In this document: piece by piece, positions 42,951 through 51,607 of the stretch
Layout of the letters: every line of letters begins with the position of its first letter
How positions within the stretch are numbered: the first letter of the stretch is position 1
Origin: Marivivens sp.
Lineage (GTDB): Bacteria > Pseudomonadota > Alphaproteobacteria > Rhodobacterales > Rhodobacteraceae
Assembly (NCBI GenBank): GCA_024642115.1
Contig: JAHEBU010000005.1
Span: 62,001-126,000 of the forward strand
Length of the DNA: 64,000 bases
Reading direction: 5' to 3'
Program-made: the position numbers and the translations under genes
The notes under the pieces: model-generated
What the model was told of the DNA's origin: nothing
The model's input: the letters and a program-made list of their open reading frames with translations, nothing else
Databases searched by the model: none

Positions 42951-43938
42951 CCGCCCGCGTCAGGCGTTTGCCGAGCACCTTGTCAAAGTCGAACCCGGCG
43001 ATTTCACCCGAACCGGGGCGTCGCGCCCAAATGTCGGCTTCGGTGATTACATGCCCCTCGGCCAGGTCGGCGTCGGCCACCACGCTGGCGCGGGCGAACC
43101 GATAGACTGGTTCTTCGGCTGCTGTCCGCTGTTTGGGGTTCATTAGGGCGGTGTGGATTTCCTTTGACCGGTCGATGATGTGCCGCAGTTCGCTTGGGTC
43201 CATCGAATTGATGATGTCCGGCCCGATCCGGTAGCGCGTGTCGGTGTAGTGCCGTTCAAGGATGCACGCCCCCAAGGCCACCGAGGCCAGCGCCATTTCC
43301 GGCCCGATGGAGTGGTCGGAAAAGCCGACGACGGCGTTCGGAAAGGCGTTCTTGAGATCCGTGACCCCTTGCAACGACACAATTTCAGGCGGCGAGGGAT
43401 AGAGGTTTGTACATTCAAGCAAGGCATATTCGACGCCCGAGTCTTCGAGGATTTGAACGGACGCCCGGATCGTTTCGATGCTTTGCATCCCCGTGGACAT
43501 GATCACCGGCTTGCCCTTGCGGGCGATGTGCCGGATCAGCGGCAGGTTGTCCGCCTCGCCCGATCCGATCTTGTAGGCGGGCACGTCGAGCGTTTCCAGA
43601 AAATCGGCGGCGGCCCGGCTGAACGGGGTGGAAATCCAGATCATCCCCAGCTCTTCGGTGTACCGCTTCAGCTCGGCTTCGTCCTCGCGCCCCAAGGCGC
43701 ATCGCTCCATCACATGCCAGATCGACACGTCGGCGTTGGGCGGAAAGATCGACTTGGCCTCTTCGGTCATCTCGTCTTCGATGATGTGGGTCTGATGTTT
43801 GATCATCTCGCAGCCGGCACCGGCAGCCAGACGCACCATTTCCTTGGCCACGGCCAGATCGCCGCCGTGGTTGATCCCGATTTCGGCGATGACTAGGGGT
43901 GGGTGGGTCGGTCCGATCTCGCGTCCGGCGATGTTCAT
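42907..43938 (-). CDS. neuB: N-acetylneuraminate synthase family protein (NeuB/LegI type)
   Basis: A 343-residue enzyme that condenses phosphoenolpyruvate with a six-carbon amino sugar to a nonulosonic acid. The TIM-barrel part has PPLVIAEIGINHGGDLAVAK, CEMIKHQTHIIEDEM, PAYKIGSGEADNLPLIRH and VVGFSDHSIGPEMALASVAL; the C-terminal antifreeze-like (SAF) domain includes ARASVVADADLAEGHVITEA. ATG 43938 follows AAGGAGACCGCC, so the in-frame start at 44019 is rejected. It is transcribed alone, convergent with the GT29-like gene. Confidence 0.92.
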   Translation of the reverse strand: MNIAGREIGPTHPPLVIAEIGINHGGDLAVAKEMVRLAAGAGCEMIKHQTHIIEDEMTEEAKSIFPPNADVSIWHVMERCALGREDEAELKRYTEELGMIWISTPFSRAAADFLETLDVPAYKIGSGEADNLPLIRHIARKGKPVIMSTGMQSIETIRASVQILEDSGVEYALLECTNLYPSPPEIVSLQGVTDLKNAFPNAVVGFSDHSIGPEMALASVALGACILERHYTDTRYRIGPDIINSMDPSELRHIIDRSKEIHTALMNPKQRTAAEEPVYRFARASVVADADLAEGHVITEADIWARRPGSGEIAGFDFDKVLGKRLTRAVTRNTQLKWSDLAD

Positions 43939-44068
43939 GGCGGTCTCCTTGGGTTTGTGGGCAACATCTAGGGCGAAACGACCCCGGTCTTCAAATCGAA
44001 ACCTTGGGGTTGGTTGCATTTCAGCCGGTCCTGACCCAAGTGTCTGCCCGGATCAGGCGGGATGGCGG

Positions 44069-44761
44069 ATGCTCAGGGCACTTTGGCGCAAATTGGACGA
44101 GACCGAGCGGAAATGGCGCGCCTCTTTCGGCAATGACATCAGTACGCCCGAAGAACGGCGGCGGTCCCTCAGGCATCTGGACTGGATGGATCACGGGATT
44201 TTGCGCCGGCGCTGGCACAACTTTGCGCAAGTCGCCCCCGGTGTCTTTCGGTCAAACCAGCCCGGCCCGGATCGGTTCGCCAGTTATGCAGATATGGGTA
44301 TTCGGACGGTGCTGAACCTGCGCGGCGCGGTTAGGCAATCCTATTACCTATTCGAGGAAGAGATATGTGCCCAGCGCGGCATGACGTTAATCGACGTTGC
44401 CTTGTCGGCGCGCGCCGCGCCGCGCCGCGAGGCCCTGCTGGAGTTGCTCAAGGCCTTTGACACGGCCGAACGTCCGCTGCTCATGCATTGCAAGTCTGGC
44501 GCGGACCGGACCGGTCTGGCCGCTGCTTTGTACCTCTTGGCCTGCGAAGGGGCGACCCTTGCCACCGCGAGAGGGCAGTTGAGCCGCAGATTTCTGCATT
44601 TTCGCAAGTCAAAGACAGGCATGATGGATCACTTTCTGGACCTGTACGAACGCGAGACAGCAGTTGATCCGATGCCGATCCGGGATTGGATCGCCGGACA
44701 GTACGATCCGGATCGGCTGACCAGAAGCTTTGAGACCTATCGCGCAAATGACTATCGCTGA
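44069..44761 (+). CDS. Tyrosine/dual-specificity phosphatase family protein
   Basis: A 230-residue protein with the cysteine phosphatase loop HCKSGADRTGLAAALYLLA (C-x5-R) and an upstream region typical of SIW14/DSP-like phosphatases (GVFRSNQPGPDRFASYADMG, then IRTVLNLRG). It could act on phosphotyrosine, phosphoinositide-like or phosphosugar substrates. It follows the nonulosonate locus and precedes the Pqi genes, so a regulatory role in polysaccharide synthesis is possible but only by location. The start ATG 44069 follows GATGGCGG. Confidence 0.82.
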   Translation: MLRALWRKLDETERKWRASFGNDISTPEERRRSLRHLDWMDHGILRRRWHNFAQVAPGVFRSNQPGPDRFASYADMGIRTVLNLRGAVRQSYYLFEEEICAQRGMTLIDVALSARAAPRREALLELLKAFDTAERPLLMHCKSGADRTGLAAALYLLACEGATLATARGQLSRRFLHFRKSKTGMMDHFLDLYERETAVDPMPIRDWIAGQYDPDRLTRSFETYRANDYR

Positions 44762-44835
44762 TGACGGCAGATCACAGGCCTGATGCCGTTGTTTCGGCCC
44801 TTTCCCATCGCCTGCCTATGCCCTAGCTTCTGAGA

Positions 44836-45486
44836 ATGATCGGCCAGCCATCTTCCCCGCAGCTTCTTCATGACCTGTCCAGCTTGTTGGCTTGCCCGAC
44901 TTGTGATGCCCTGTGCCGCGATACCGTCGTGCCGGACGGCGCAAAGGCCCGTTGTGTGCGGTGTGGTACGGTTTTGATGGCCCCCAAGGCCGGGGCAATG
45001 ACCCGGATCGTGATGCTGGCGGCGACGGCTCAGATCCTCATGGTGGCTGCCGTGTTTTTCCCGTTTCTGGAAATCAATTCGCAAGGCTTTTCAAGCCGCT
45101 CATCAATCATCGACGCCATTCTGGCGTTTTCGGACGGTCTGATGTTGCCGCTGTCGTTTGCCGTGGCAGGGTTGATCGTCGTTCTCCCGTTTCTGCGGTT
45201 CGCTGCCATCGTCTATACTCTTGCGCCAATGGCGCTGGGCTCGCGGCCGTGGCGTTACGCGGCGCATGCTTTCCGGATGGCCGAGGCACTCAAGCCATGG
45301 GCAATGGCCGAGATTTTCATCGTGGGGGTGGCCGTGGCCATCGTCAAAGTGGCCGGTCTGGCGCACCTTTCGCTGGGCCCGGCATTCTGGGCCTTCGTTG
45401 CCCTCGTTCTGGTGACGGTTCTCAAAGACAACGTAATGAGCAGGGTAGTGATTTGGAAAACGCTGGAACGGCGCAGCAAGTCCTGA
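44836..45486 (+). CDS. pqiA: Paraquat-inducible protein A, first half-size copy
   Basis: A 216-residue inner-membrane protein of the PqiA family. A zinc-ribbon-like CPTCDALCRDTVVP ... CVRCG (about residues 20-43) leads to four hydrophobic segments (VMLAATAQILMVAAVFFPFL, FAVAGLIVVLPFL, AEIFIVGVAVAIVKVAGL and FWAFVALVLVTVL). E. coli PqiA is one protein of about twice this length with two such modules; here the modules are separate genes. It overlaps the second by 34 bases if the TTG start is right. Confidence 0.86.
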   Translation: MIGQPSSPQLLHDLSSLLACPTCDALCRDTVVPDGAKARCVRCGTVLMAPKAGAMTRIVMLAATAQILMVAAVFFPFLEINSQGFSSRSSIIDAILAFSDGLMLPLSFAVAGLIVVLPFLRFAAIVYTLAPMALGSRPWRYAAHAFRMAEALKPWAMAEIFIVGVAVAIVKVAGLAHLSLGPAFWAFVALVLVTVLKDNVMSRVVIWKTLERRSKS

Positions 45487-46088
45487 CGGCCCGTGCGGCC
45501 GGACTTCTGGGGTGCCCGCAATGTGCCCGCGTGTCCCCGGCACGCACGGATCGGTGCCCTCGCTGCGGCACCTTTCTGTCGTCGCGGGACGCGACCAGCC
45601 TGAGCCGGGTCTGGGCCTGGTGGTGGGCAGGGCTGATCGCCTATCTGCCCGCCAACATTTATCCGATGCTGCTGACCAGCCAGTTCGGCAAGACCTCTGA
45701 AAACACGATTGTCGGAGGGGCCATCGAGCTTGCCCATCATGGCGACATCAGCGTCGCCCTGATCGTGTTCGTCGCGTCGATCGTCATCCCTGTCGGCAAG
45801 TTTGTCGCCATCGCGTACCTCGCGGTCGTCATGCAGCGGGGGACGCCCATGCAGGGTCACGCCCGGCACCGCCTTTTTGAAGTGGTCGAATTCATCGGCA
45901 GATGGTCCATGATCGACGTCTTTGTGGTGGCAATCCTGTCATCGCTTGTGCAGTTGGGGTTCGCTGCAACCATCAATCCGGGAACAGCCGCGATTTGTTT
46001 CGCGTTCTCGGTTGCCTTTACCATGCTTTCCGCACAGAGCTTTGACACACGACTGATCTGGGATGCCTCAAAGGCCGACACCGTATGA
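45453..46088 (+). CDS. pqiA: Paraquat-inducible protein A, second half-size copy
   Basis: A PqiA-family membrane protein of about 211 residues. The zinc-ribbon-like CPQCARVSPARTDRCPRCGT is followed by WWWAGLIAYLPANIYPML, the PqiA hallmark, and hydrophobic segments SVALIVFVASIVIPVGKFVA and MIDVFVVAILSSLVQLGFA. No ATG or GTG is in frame near the 5' end; TTG 45453 is the best start and overlaps the first copy by 34 bases. The stop overlaps pqiB by four bases. Confidence 0.82.
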   Translation: MENAGTAQQVLTARAAGLLGCPQCARVSPARTDRCPRCGTFLSSRDATSLSRVWAWWWAGLIAYLPANIYPMLLTSQFGKTSENTIVGGAIELAHHGDISVALIVFVASIVIPVGKFVAIAYLAVVMQRGTPMQGHARHRLFEVVEFIGRWSMIDVFVVAILSSLVQLGFAATINPGTAAICFAFSVAFTMLSAQSFDTRLIWDASKADTV

Positions 46089-48190
46089 ACGACCCGATGC
46101 CTGCCGACCTCGACATCTCGCCGCCGCGCCGATCTTTCTGGCGAAATCTGTCTGCTGTCTGGATTGTGCCATTACTGGCGCTGATCCTGTCGCTGGGTGT
46201 GGCATGGAAAAGCTATTCGGACCTGGGCGTCCTGATTTCGATAACATTCACCAACGCCGCAGGTGTGAAGGCAGGGGAAACCACGCTCCGTTACCGCGAT
46301 GTGGTGATCGGGACAGTCGAAAAGGTCAGTTTCAATCGCGACCTGACCAAGGTCATCGTCGCCACACGCGTGACACAGGAGGTCGCTGATACCCTGCCGC
46401 CTGACGCCCAATTCTGGGTCGTCCGACCGACCGTGACGGCGCAAGGTGTCAGTGGCCTGTCCACGGTGCTGTCAGGGGTCTACATCGACGCCGCGTGGAC
46501 TCCGATCGAAAACAGCAGCGTTCACAGCTTTACCGGCATTGATGATCCGCCACTGGTTCGGCCGGGGCTTGATGGCTCAAGGATCACGATCCGGGCGCGG
46601 GACGGAAACATGCTCGCCGCGGGGGCGCCAGTCTTTTATCGGGGCATTCAGGTCGGCAACATCGAAACTCCACATCTGGCCAGTGATGGGGCCAGCGTCG
46701 TCGTGGACGCCTTTATCCAGTCGCCACATGACGCATTGCTGACGACGGCCTCGCGGTTCTGGGACCTGTCGGGGTTCTCGGTCTCGTTGGGGCCGGGCGG
46801 TCTGACGCTTGACGTCGGTAGCCTTTCGGCACTCGTCACGGGCGGAATAGCCTTCGATTCCGTTCTGGCCGACGGCAAACCGGTGTCGGCCCAGACGATT
46901 TTCGATCTGTTCCCCGACGAAGCGACAGCGCGCGACAGCGTATTCAATGTGACCGCAGGGACCGAAGTCCCGTTTGCGATCATCTTTGACGGGTCAATTA
47001 ACGGGTTGGCCACAGGGGCGGCTGTTCAGTATCGCGGTCTCAAGGTTGGCGACGTGACCAGCGTAAGCGCCTTTATCGACCGCAGTGGCTTTACCCCCAA
47101 GGTGCGGTTGCGGGTCACCATCGGACTGGTCCCGCAATCGCTGGGCCTGCTTGATGGCGCGGGCAAGATCGAAACCGAAAATTTCGTGGAGGAAGCGGTC
47201 ACCAATGGACTGCGGGCGCGTCTGACCTCGACCAGCATATTCAGTTCTTCACTGGTTGTGGAGTTGGTGGACGAAGCCGACGCACAACCGGCAACCATGT
47301 TGCGACCGTCCCAAGCCTTTCCCATCATCCCGACGACCAAGGCCGCCGTTCCCGATTTGCAGACCACTGCCGAAGGTGTTCTGGACCGGATCAACAAGTT
47401 GCCGGTCGAGGACGTCATGAACCATGCCATTTCGCTGATGGCGTCGATCGAAGCGTTGACCGGTAATGCCAGCACGCAAGCCGTGCCGGACGAGGTTCTG
47501 GGGCTGATCAAGGAAGGCCGCACCGTGGTGACCGGCGCGAGTACGGTCATCAACGATCCTACCTTGCAATCCCTTCCGGCCGAATTGTCCGCCACGGTCA
47601 GCGACCTGCGCGCCATCATTGACGACCTTAAGACGCAAGGCGCCCTCGACAAGCTGGTCTCGGCCATCGACAGCGCCAACGTGGCTGCGGCCAACCTCGC
47701 AGAGGCGTCGGACCAGGTTCCGGCCCTGATGCAGGACCTGCGCGACCTGGCTGCCAAGGCCAACAGCCTGCCCGCCGAAGAGTTGATCGCGTCCGCCAAC
47801 CAACTGATGACCAGCGCCAATGCGCTGATCGACACGGATGCCACCCGCGCCTTGCCCGCCGATCTGAGTGCCGCGCTGGGCGAGGTTCAGGCCGCCTTGT
47901 CCGAACTGCGGGCCGGGGGCGCCGTGGAAAATCTGAACGGAACCTTGGCGTCTGCCCGGACAGCGGCCGATTCCGTGGCCGAGGCGTCCAAGGACCTGCC
48001 CGCGCTTGCCAATCGGCTGGACGCCTTGGCCACGCAGGCCAATGGCGTCATCGCCAGCTACGGCGCCCGGTCCGACTTTAACGCTGAAACACTTGCCGCC
48101 CTGCGTGAGGTCGAAAACGCCGCGCGGGCTGTGGCGCAACTGGCCCGCACCATAGAACGCAATCCCAATTCCCTGCTGTTAGGACGTTGA
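46085..48190 (+). CDS. pqiB: Intermembrane transport protein PqiB (three MCE domains)
   Basis: A 701-residue MlaD/MCE-family protein anchored by one N-terminal membrane segment (NLSAVWIVPLLALILSLGVA). Three MCE domains are visible, around ITFTNAAGVKAGETTLRYRD, ITIRARDGNMLAAGAPVFYR and FAIIFDGSINGLATGAAVQY. A long helical tail follows with loosely repeated LPAEELIASANQL / LPADLSAALGEV units, fitting the needle-like tube of PqiB that spans the periplasm for lipid transport. E. coli PqiB is 546 residues; the longer tail could bridge a wider space. Confidence 0.92.
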   Translation: MNDPMPADLDISPPRRSFWRNLSAVWIVPLLALILSLGVAWKSYSDLGVLISITFTNAAGVKAGETTLRYRDVVIGTVEKVSFNRDLTKVIVATRVTQEVADTLPPDAQFWVVRPTVTAQGVSGLSTVLSGVYIDAAWTPIENSSVHSFTGIDDPPLVRPGLDGSRITIRARDGNMLAAGAPVFYRGIQVGNIETPHLASDGASVVVDAFIQSPHDALLTTASRFWDLSGFSVSLGPGGLTLDVGSLSALVTGGIAFDSVLADGKPVSAQTIFDLFPDEATARDSVFNVTAGTEVPFAIIFDGSINGLATGAAVQYRGLKVGDVTSVSAFIDRSGFTPKVRLRVTIGLVPQSLGLLDGAGKIETENFVEEAVTNGLRARLTSTSIFSSSLVVELVDEADAQPATMLRPSQAFPIIPTTKAAVPDLQTTAEGVLDRINKLPVEDVMNHAISLMASIEALTGNASTQAVPDEVLGLIKEGRTVVTGASTVINDPTLQSLPAELSATVSDLRAIIDDLKTQGALDKLVSAIDSANVAAANLAEASDQVPALMQDLRDLAAKANSLPAEELIASANQLMTSANALIDTDATRALPADLSAALGEVQAALSELRAGGAVENLNGTLASARTAADSVAEASKDLPALANRLDALATQANGVIASYGARSDFNAETLAALREVENAARAVAQLARTIERNPNSLLLGR

Positions 48191-48194
48191 CCTG

Positions 48195-48752
48195 ATGTAT
48201 CGCCTTTTGCCCCTCGCCCTGATTGCAGCGCTTGCCGCCTGCGGCGACAAGAACGCCCGGTTCCTGATTGACACGCCCACGGCTGCGCAACCGACCCGCG
48301 TGGGCCTATCCACGATCGAGGTGCGGGACGTGTCCCTGCCTGCCTATGCCGCTGACAGCCAGATCGTCGTGCAGGACCCGGACGGGGCGCTGCGGGTGGT
48401 CAAGAACGCGGTCTGGGCCGACGACCCCGTGCGCGGCGTGACCGGGGCGCTTGCCCGTGCGCTGGATGCAGGGACAACGGCAACCGTTTCGCCGGAACCG
48501 TGGCCACTGGAAGAACCCGCCGCGGCCCGGCTGGAAGTTCGGGTGGACCGGATGGTCGCCCGATCTGACGGAATGTTCGAAATGTCCGGGCAATACGCCG
48601 TGTCATCGCGGGACCTGTCCGTGCGCGAACGGGTCGAACGGTTCCAGATCGCAGTGCCGCTGGCCAGTGAGGGACCGGGCGCCGTGGCCAATGCCACCGG
48701 GGCTGCCATCGGCGAACTGGCGCGCCAGATCGCCGCCCGACTGGGTCGTTAA
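48195..48752 (+). CDS. pqiC: PqiC-like outer-membrane lipoprotein
   Basis: A 185-residue lipoprotein with the lipobox LAAC (Cys 16) after [11 protein letters not shown]. The ABC-type auxiliary domain (DUF330/PqiC) is supported by [39 protein letters not shown] and the C-terminal helix [19 protein letters not shown]. In E. coli PqiC caps PqiB at the outer membrane. It starts four bases after pqiB. Its TAA stop and the stop of aroQ on the other strand share the same TTAA. Confidence 0.9.
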   Translation: MYRLLPLALIAALAACGDKNARFLIDTPTAAQPTRVGLSTIEVRDVSLPAYAADSQIVVQDPDGALRVVKNAVWADDPVRGVTGALARALDAGTTATVSPEPWPLEEPAAARLEVRVDRMVARSDGMFEMSGQYAVSSRDLSVRERVERFQIAVPLASEGPGAVANATGAAIGELARQIAARLGR

Positions 48753-49186
48753 CCCAGCAACGTCCCCATGCGGCGCATCGCAAGCGCGTAGCCTTCGACG
48801 CCAAACCCGGCAATCACGCCCTCTGCCCGAAGCGAGACGTAGGAGTGGTGGCGAAACGCCTCGCGCTTGTGAACGTTCGAGATGTGAACTTCGAGCACCG
48901 GCCCCTCGAACGTGTTCAGCGCATCAAGAATGGCGATCGACGTATGGGTGAACGCGCCGGGGTTGATGATGATCCCTGCATCCTTTTCGCGCGCCTCGTG
49001 GATCCAGTCGATGATCTGGCCTTCGTGGTTGGACTGCACCAGCCGGCACGCCAGCCCGACCTCGGCCGCGACCTTGGCGCAGGCCATTTCCACATCGGCC
49101 AAAGTGTCGGTGCCATAGATGTCTGGCTGCCGCTTGCCCAACAGGTTCAGGTTCGGGCCGTTCAGGATCACTACGGAGCGCGTCAT
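48749..49186 (-). CDS. aroQ: Type II 3-dehydroquinate dehydratase AroQ
   Basis: A 145-residue shikimate-pathway enzyme that dehydrates 3-dehydroquinate. Diagnostic segments are [20 protein letters not shown] (with the catalytic tyrosine), [39 protein letters not shown] and [20 protein letters not shown]. Length is typical. It stands alone on the minus strand between the Pqi and T6SS genes. Confidence 0.96.
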   Translation of the reverse strand: MTRSVVILNGPNLNLLGKRQPDIYGTDTLADVEMACAKVAAEVGLACRLVQSNHEGQIIDWIHEAREKDAGIIINPGAFTHTSIAILDALNTFEGPVLEVHISNVHKREAFRHHSYVSLRAEGVIAGFGVEGYALAMRRMGTLLG

Positions 49187-49319
49187 CTTTTCGTCCTTTG
49201 GCGGCTGGGTTCGGGCGATTTGCCCTCTGATACCCGCAAATCAGGATTTTGCAACGTTGCCGGTCCTACAACAGGTTGCTTGACGGGTCGGGCTTAAATC
49301 GGAACAGTTGGGAAAGTTT

Positions 49320-49970
49320 GTGACTTTCGACATTCCTCAGCCCTTCTTTCTTGAACCGGTTTTTGACATGCCCACGGACGAAGCCACGATTTCCCCAGAT
49401 AACGGCGACAAAACGCGTCCGCCGATGACGGCGACCCGTTTCAAAACGCTGGCTGATCTGTACGTCGCGATTCCACAACTGGCAGAATTGACCCAGATGC
49501 GGCCGCGTGCCGATGAACCTGCCGAACAGTTTCTCATGCGGTTGCGGTCCTCGACCACGCCCGAAGAGGCCGTGACCTTTACCGCCTTTGTGGTGCAACC
49601 CAAGATCGCCATCTGGTGGGCGCATGAATGTCTGCGTACCATGCCCGACGCGCTGACCCCGCTGGACCGCAAGATGATGGAGATGACGGCGGCCTGGATC
49701 GGGCGGCCCGAAACCGACCTGCGGCACAGCATCATGAAAGAGGCGCTTTGGGCCCCGGCCCGGTCGCCGGGCGTTCATCTGGCCCTGTCCGTCGGCTGGT
49801 CTGGCGGGTCCATCGCGCCGAACGACCCATCGCCCGTGGCCATGCATCGCTGTCCGCGCGCGATCAACACGGCAGTCCTGTCGTGTCTGGCCAAGTCCGA
49901 TCTGACCCGTCGACCGATTTATCTGGCCCGATTCATTGACATGGCGCAATCGCTGTTCAAGGTTTACTGA
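49320..49970 (+). CDS. Unrecognised T6SS-linked protein
   Basis: A protein of about 216 residues that I cannot assign to a named family. The central part is alpha-helical (FKTLADLYVAIPQLAELTQM; EEAVTFTAFVVQPKIAIWWA, then HECLRTMPDALTPLDRKMME), and a conserved-looking WSGGSIAPNDPSPVAMH follows. No signal or membrane segment is visible. It is the first gene of the T6SS operon, 37 bases before tagH, so it is probably a cytoplasmic accessory protein. The start is uncertain: GTG 49320 with GGGAAAG close upstream, TTG 49308 or ATG 49368. Confidence 0.7.
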   Translation: MTFDIPQPFFLEPVFDMPTDEATISPDNGDKTRPPMTATRFKTLADLYVAIPQLAELTQMRPRADEPAEQFLMRLRSSTTPEEAVTFTAFVVQPKIAIWWAHECLRTMPDALTPLDRKMMEMTAAWIGRPETDLRHSIMKEALWAPARSPGVHLALSVGWSGGSIAPNDPSPVAMHRCPRAINTAVLSCLAKSDLTRRPIYLARFIDMAQSLFKVY

Positions 49971-50007
49971 CGAACGGCACCCCTGCGAGAACCGAGCGTC
50001 CAACGCC

Positions 50008-51480
50008 ATGACCCTGACCCTGCGCATCCAGAACTATGACGTCCTTCAGGACGGCGGCCCGACGTTCATCACCGTCGACAAGCGGGGCCTGCACGCCGGC
50101 CGGTCGTCGTCGATGGATTGGGTCCTGCCGGACCCGCAACGAATGATTTCCAGCCATCATTTCGACATCGACTATGCCAACGGCGGCTATTGGATGACGG
50201 ACAAGTCAACCAACGGTGTCTTTCTGGATGGCCAGAGGCACCGGCTGGAAGGAGCGTATCAGCTTAAAAACGGGGATCGGTTTCAGGTCGGGCATTACTT
50301 CGTCGTGGTCAGCCTGGACGGCGGCGGCCAAGCAGCGGCAGCGCCACCAGCAGCAGCGCAGCCTGCGCCGTCTTATTCAGATGCCGCCGACCCATGGTCG
50401 GTCGATGCGCCTCCGTCGGCGCCGATCAACCCCATGCCAACCCCCGAGCCGCGCCGATTCGAGGATTTTTCGGGCGAGTTCATCGGCAACCCCTCTCCGG
50501 TCGCGCCCGCTGCCGCACCCAGTCCATTCGGTGCCGCCCCGGCCGCATCGCCGTTCGGTGCGGATCCGGTCGCAGCGGCAGCGTCACCCTTTGGGGCTGC
50601 CCCTGCTGCCTCGGGATCGCCGTTCGGGGCAGCGGCCCCGGCGGCCGCATCCGGCTCTCCCTTTGGGGGGGCGGCTCCGGCGGCGTCCGGGTCGCCTTTC
50701 GGCGCGCCACCCGCCGCGCCATCGCCATTTGGGGCGGCGCCGCCCCCCGCTGCGGCTCCGGTCGCGTTTGGCTCCTCGGATGGGGCCTTTTCACCGACCC
50801 CGGCCCCCGCACCCGTTGCCGCACCCATTGCCGCGCCCGCCGCACCGCCTTTGGCGGCCGCAGCGCCGCCAGCCGCCGCCACACCCACGTCAGCCGGCAA
50901 CGCGCAGGCCATCGTCCGCGCCTTTTGCGAAGGGGCGGGCCTGAACCCGGACGCGCATCTCAACATGAACGCCGAAACGCTGGCCCGTGAGTTGGGCAAG
51001 ACGATGCGGGTTGCCGCGTCGGAGATGATGAACCTGCTACACGACCGCGCCACGACCAAAAAGTTCACCAAGGGCGGCGATCGGACGATGCTGGGCGCAA
51101 GTGACAACAACCCCCTGAAATTCCTGCCCGATTCCACCCAGGCACTGGAAGTGATGTTCATGAAACCGCGGGATGGGTTTCTCAAGGGCGGCGAAGGCAT
51201 GGCGGCTGCCTTTGCCGATGTCCGCCGGCACCAGACTGCCGTTTTCGCTGCGATCCAGCCCGCGCTCATCAAACTCCTGTCGGACCTGTCACCCGAGGCG
51301 ATCGAGGAAGAGGCTGGAGGCGGCATCATGGGCGGAGGCAAGCGGAAAGCTTGGGAAACCTTTGTCGAACGATGGGACGCCAAGACCGCAAAGTATGAAA
51401 ACGGGATGCTTGATGTGTTCCTTGCCCACTTTGCCGAAGCCTATGCGGCGGCTGTCGATCAGAACGCCAAGCCCAAATGA
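50008..51480 (+). CDS. tagH: T6SS-associated FHA domain protein TagH
   Basis: A 490-residue protein. The N-terminal FHA domain shows GRSSSMDWVLPDPQRMISSH, HFDIDYANGGYWMTDKSTNG and FLDGQRHRLEGAYQLKNGDR. A long Ala/Pro linker (about residues 110-300) has repeated SPFGA units. The C-terminal domain (PDAHLNMNAETLARELGKTM; ALEVMFMKPRDGFLKGGEGM; KRKAWETFVERWDAKTAKYE) is typical of TagH/ImpI. FHA proteins bind phosphothreonine and can control T6SS assembly through PpkA-type kinases; no kinase is in the window. Confidence 0.88.
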   Translation: MTLTLRIQNYDVLQDGGPTFITVDKRGLHAGRSSSMDWVLPDPQRMISSHHFDIDYANGGYWMTDKSTNGVFLDGQRHRLEGAYQLKNGDRFQVGHYFVVVSLDGGGQAAAAPPAAAQPAPSYSDAADPWSVDAPPSAPINPMPTPEPRRFEDFSGEFIGNPSPVAPAAAPSPFGAAPAASPFGADPVAAAASPFGAAPAASGSPFGAAAPAAASGSPFGGAAPAASGSPFGAPPAAPSPFGAAPPPAAAPVAFGSSDGAFSPTPAPAPVAAPIAAPAAPPLAAAAPPAAATPTSAGNAQAIVRAFCEGAGLNPDAHLNMNAETLARELGKTMRVAASEMMNLLHDRATTKKFTKGGDRTMLGASDNNPLKFLPDSTQALEVMFMKPRDGFLKGGEGMAAAFADVRRHQTAVFAAIQPALIKLLSDLSPEAIEEEAGGGIMGGGKRKAWETFVERWDAKTAKYENGMLDVFLAHFAEAYAAAVDQNAKPK

Positions 51481-51607
51481 GACCAAGGTCAGGAAAGCCA
51501 TGCTTGACCGCACCGGAATTCGGCATCAATCTGATGTCACATTTTGATAAGAAAGTCTTTTTGCCGACACCGGTGTAAGGTGTCCTCAGGTCCTCCAAGG
51601 GGAAAAC

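Noticed and set aside
50515-50770. Short regularly spaced repeats resembling a CRISPR array
   Set aside because: They are in frame within tagH and encode SPFGA units; spacing is irregular and there are no cas genes.
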